This document shows, in pieces, positions 3,577 through 5,964 of a stretch of DNA of 5,964 nt. The stretch is from the NCBI GenBank assembly GCA_035291605.1, contig DATDRS010000152.1, positions 1 through 5,964 of the forward strand, given 5' to 3'. The translations under genes and the position numbers were made by a program. A model generated the notes under the pieces. It was not told the DNA's origin. It worked only from the letters and a program-made list of their open reading frames with translations, and did no database searches. This stretch comes from DATDRS01 sp035291605 (lineage in GTDB: Bacteria; Chloroflexota; Anaerolineae; Anaerolineales; UBA6663). Numbering within the stretch: position 1 is the stretch's first letter; every line of letters begins with the position of its first letter.

Positions 3577-5538
3577 ATGGTCCACTTCGGCCGCGAAATT
3601 ACGGGCAATTTCGACCTCGCCTCCCGGCGTGAATGGCTGGTCACCAACGGCTTGGGAGGCTGGGCCAGCGGCACGGTGAGCGGCGCGAACACCCGGCGCT
3701 ACCATGGCTTCTTCATCCCCGCGCTCCAGCCGCCGCTCGGGCGCACCGTCCTCGTCGGCAAGCTCAACGAGAAAGCGACGATCGGCGGATGGACGTTCGC
3801 GCTCTCGTCCAACGAGTACGCCGATGGGACAATTGACGCGCACGGTTATCGCCAGATCGAAACCTTTCAACTGGACGGGTTGATCCCGACATGGACTTAC
3901 GCCCTCGCGGAGGCGCTGATCGAGAAGCGCGTGTGGATGCCCTACCGGAAGAACACCGTGCTGGCCACCTACACCCTCCGGCGCAGTGCTCGCCCCGTCT
4001 CGCTCGAAATCCTGGTCATGGTCACGCACCGAGATGCGCATGCCGAGACGCGCGGTGGGGGCTGGGAACCGATGATCAGCCCCATCCCAGGCGGGGCATG
4101 GGTGCAGGCCGGGGGAACTGAATTTCGTCTGTCGAGCAATTGCGGCGTGTTCACCCCAGTCCGTGCGTGGCACTGGCGGATCAAGCATCGCGTGGAGGCC
4201 GAGCGGGGCCTGCCCGATCTCGAAGACCAGTTCGCCGCAGGGACCTTCGCCGTCGAGCTCCAACCAGGCGAGACCTTCGCCCTCGCGGCGAGCCTGGAGG
4301 AGCGCCCGTCGCTCGACTGGGAGAAATCCCTCGCCGCCGAGCGCGCCCGCGAGGCCGATTTGATCGCCCAGGCGGGGATGCAGGGCGATTACGACTGGGT
4401 TCAGCAGCTCGTCCTCGCCGCCGACCAGTTCATCGTCAAGCGCGGCGAGGGGCAGACGGTCATCGCCGGGTATCACTGGTTCGGTGATTGGGGGCGCGAC
4501 ACGATGATCGCTTTGCCCGGCCTGACGCTGACGACCGGGCGCTACGAGGCCGCGGCGGACATCCTCCGCACCTTTGCGCGTTTTGTGAGCCAGGGCATGC
4601 TGCCCAACCGCTTCCCCGATCAGGGGGAAGAGCCGCGCGTAGCGTACAACACGGTGGACGCGACGTTGTGGTATTTCCACGCGATTGACCAGTACGCCGA
4701 GACCTCCGGCGACGACGGCCTCGCCTGCGAACTGTTCCCCGTGCTCGAGGACATCGTGGACTGGCACGCGCGCGGGACGCGCTATCGCATCTACATGGAC
4801 CCGGATGACGGCTTGTTATACGCGGGGGAGCCGGGCGCGCAGTTGACGTGGATGGACGCCAAGATTGACGAGTGGGTCGTCACCCCGCGCATCGGCAAAC
4901 CCGTGGAGATCAACGCGCTGTGGGTCAATGCCTTGCGGGTCATGGACGCCCTGCGCCGGAAATTGGGCCTGCAGGGGAGACGCGCTTACTCTTCGATGGC
5001 CGCGCGCGCCTCACAAAGTTTTGAGAAGTTCTGGTATGCCAAGGGCGGTTATTTGTATGATGTCGTCGGCGGGCCGGAGGGGGACGACCCCTCCCTGCGC
5101 CCGAATCAACTCTTTGCCGTCTCGCTGCCGCGCGGGCCTCTGGCCGGACCGGAGCACAGCGCCCGCGCCCGCTCTATTGTGGACGCCTGCGCCGCGCAAC
5201 TGTTGACGTCTTACGGCCTGCGCTCGCTATCCCCGGCGCATCGCGACTACACGGGTATGTTCACGGGCGACCAGCGGCAGCGGGATGCGGCCTATCATCA
5301 AGGCACAGCCTGGGGCTGGCTGATCGGCCCGTTCGTCGAGGCGCACTTCCGGGCGTACGGCGATGTGTACGCCGCACGCTCTTTCCTCGCGCCGTTCGAG
5401 CATCACCTGTCCGATTTCGGCCTCGGCTCGATAGCGGAAGTCTTCGAGGGCGACGCGCCCTTCATCGCCCGCGGCTGCATCGCTCAAGCGTGGAGCGTGG
5501 CCGAGGCGCTGAGAGCCTGGGCAAAATTACGACAGTAG
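3577..5538 (+). CDS. Glycogen-debranching enzyme (amylo-alpha-1,6-glucosidase, GDE_N/GDE_C type)
   Basis: This 653-residue cytoplasmic enzyme should hydrolyse alpha-1,6 branch glucose from glycogen or limit dextrins. The N-terminal GDE_N domain (about 12-235) opens with REWLVTNGLGG (18-28) and TRRYHG (39-44), a hallmark of prokaryotic debranching enzymes. The C-terminal (alpha/alpha)6-barrel GDE_C domain (about 270-650) has WFGDWGRD (301-308), PNRFPDQGE, YNTVDATLWYFHA, WMDAKIDEW (425-433), KPVEINALWVNAL, GMFTGDQRQRDAAYHQGTAWGWL and AEVFEGDAPF (620-629). The acidic residues in WGRD, MDAKIDEW and EVFEGD are the likely active-site groups. Length and order are complete with no frameshift. The ATG at 3577 fits the family N terminus, but no Shine-Dalgarno is visible and the tandem repeat lies just upstream. 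It follows the cyclase by 72 bases and may be read from that promoter. No other glycogen gene is in the window. Unlike GlgX, it is not an alpha-amylase-family protein. Confidence 0.96.
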   Translation: MVHFGREITGNFDLASRREWLVTNGLGGWASGTVSGANTRRYHGFFIPALQPPLGRTVLVGKLNEKATIGGWTFALSSNEYADGTIDAHGYRQIETFQLDGLIPTWTYALAEALIEKRVWMPYRKNTVLATYTLRRSARPVSLEILVMVTHRDAHAETRGGGWEPMISPIPGGAWVQAGGTEFRLSSNCGVFTPVRAWHWRIKHRVEAERGLPDLEDQFAAGTFAVELQPGETFALAASLEERPSLDWEKSLAAERAREADLIAQAGMQGDYDWVQQLVLAADQFIVKRGEGQTVIAGYHWFGDWGRDTMIALPGLTLTTGRYEAAADILRTFARFVSQGMLPNRFPDQGEEPRVAYNTVDATLWYFHAIDQYAETSGDDGLACELFPVLEDIVDWHARGTRYRIYMDPDDGLLYAGEPGAQLTWMDAKIDEWVVTPRIGKPVEINALWVNALRVMDALRRKLGLQGRRAYSSMAARASQSFEKFWYAKGGYLYDVVGGPEGDDPSLRPNQLFAVSLPRGPLAGPEHSARARSIVDACAAQLLTSYGLRSLSPAHRDYTGMFTGDQRQRDAAYHQGTAWGWLIGPFVEAHFRAYGDVYAARSFLAPFEHHLSDFGLGSIAEVFEGDAPFIARGCIAQAWSVAEALRAWAKLRQ

Positions 5539-5582
5539 AGCCGATGACGTGAAGTGCGTCGCACGGAATGAGCCTGGGCAAA
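5513..5582 (+). repeat. 13-base direct repeat spanning the end of the debranching gene
   Basis: GAGCCTGGGCAAA occurs at 5513-5525, inside the last codons of the debranching enzyme, and again at 5570-5582 in the short spacer that follows, 57 bases apart. It may be a small partial duplication or chance. No terminator with a T-run is seen in the 63-base convergent gap; only GTGC-GTC-GCAC forms a minor hairpin. Confidence 0.5.
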
Positions 5583-5601
5583 GCTGAGATAATGACTCTT
5601 A

Positions 5602-5964
5602 TCAAGCGGATGTGTATCCTGGCAGCGGCAGGGTCAGGCCCCCGTCAATCAAAATCGTCTGCCCGCGGATCATCTCGGCGGCGGGGGAGCAGAGGAACGC
5701 GACCAGGCCGGCCACGTCTTCCGGGATCACCAGCCTCCCGGCAGGCGTGGCTTTGGCTTTTTCGGCCAGCAGGTCTTGATCCAGGGCGCGAGTCAGCGCA
5801 AAGTGCTTGAGCGCGCCGGTCGCCACGATCCCCGGTGAGACGGCGTTGACGACGATGTTCTTCGGCGCGAGCTCGACCGCCAGGTAGCGGGTGAGCGCTT
5901 CGAGCGCGGCTTTGCTCGCGCCCACGACCACGTAATCCGGCATCACGCGGAACGAGCCCGGGCT
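5602..5964 (-). CDS. fabL: FabL-like enoyl-ACP reductase (SDR family), C-terminal part
   Basis: The frame enters from the right edge and ends at the TGA at 5604-5602, giving the last 120 residues; roughly the first 135-140 are outside. It begins SPGSFRVMPDYVVVGASK, so the catalytic Tyr (Y11 of the fragment) and Lys (K18) are spaced Tyr-x6-Lys. This is the pattern of enoyl-ACP reductases FabI/FabL, not the Tyr-x3-Lys of FabG-type ketoreductases. The following KAALEALTRYLAVELAPK, VNAVSPG, ALKHF, TPAGR and EMIRGQTILIDGG segments closely resemble Bacillus subtilis FabL (enoyl-ACP reductase III) as I remember it. The predicted role is NAD(P)H-dependent reduction of enoyl-ACP in fatty-acid elongation, in the cytoplasm. 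A short extra tail (LPLPGYTSA) follows the usual end. The missing Rossmann-fold half means cofactor preference cannot be judged. An unrelated SDR oxidoreductase is less likely. It converges with the debranching gene. Confidence 0.85.
   Translation of the reverse strand, partial: SPGSFRVMPDYVVVGASKAALEALTRYLAVELAPKNIVVNAVSPGIVATGALKHFALTRALDQDLLAEKAKATPAGRLVIPEDVAGLVAFLCSPAAEMIRGQTILIDGGLTLPLPGYTSA

Noticed and set aside
3541..4767. Minus-strand open frame of 408 codons opposite the debranching enzyme
   Set aside because: Exact antisense of a well-conserved enzyme with no motif of its own.
1..5964. CRISPR array, tRNA genes (including tRNA-Sec), insertion sequence or prophage genes
   Set aside because: No regularly spaced repeats, no cloverleaf with TTCGA arm, and no transposase, integrase or phage motif was found by reading both strands.

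Overview
The window is a GC-rich bacterial chromosomal fragment. My best guess for its origin is Chloroflexota (Anaerolineae-like), based on the mix of a DUF3662/FHA-type protein, a GDE-type debranching enzyme and short dispersed repeats (CTTCGAC...GCTCAGG, tandem CACTGTT). This placement is inference, not proof.

Layout, left to right. A minus-strand gene for the N-terminal half of an FhaA-like (DUF3662) protein runs off the left edge; its -10 box lies so close to the ATG that a leaderless mRNA is likely. A 190-base spacer holds a dispersed GC-rich repeat and the promoter of the next gene. On the plus strand follows selD (selenide, water dikinase), whose catalytic residue is encoded by an in-frame TGA at 727-729. 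SelD is therefore itself a selenoprotein, and a normal gene caller would truncate it at Met22. Thirteen bases later, probably in the same operon, is a stand-alone CheY-like response regulator.

Bases 2117-2874 hold no convincing protein gene. About 400 bases of this (2134-2531, minus strand) look like a dedicated structured RNA gene: a strong promoter (TTGACT-18-TATACT), 5' and 3' ends that pair with each other, many internal hairpins, and an 11-bp terminator stem followed by a U-rich tail. I could not match it to RNase P RNA, tmRNA, SRP RNA or another family I know, so it is the best candidate here for something undescribed. Next to it is a second long imperfect hairpin (2697-2758).

The right half has, on the plus strand, a KynB-type metal-dependent cyclase/hydrolase with a clean promoter and ribosome binding site, a tandem heptamer repeat, and a complete 653-residue glycogen-debranching enzyme (GDE_N plus GDE_C). 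On the minus strand, cut by the right edge, is the C-terminal part of an SDR enzyme whose Tyr-x6-Lys spacing and sequence match FabL-type enoyl-ACP reductase III.

The genes do not form one pathway. The clearest physiological message is that the organism should make and use selenocysteine: a Sec-dependent SelD implies SelA, SelB and tRNA-Sec elsewhere in the genome, none of which is in this window.
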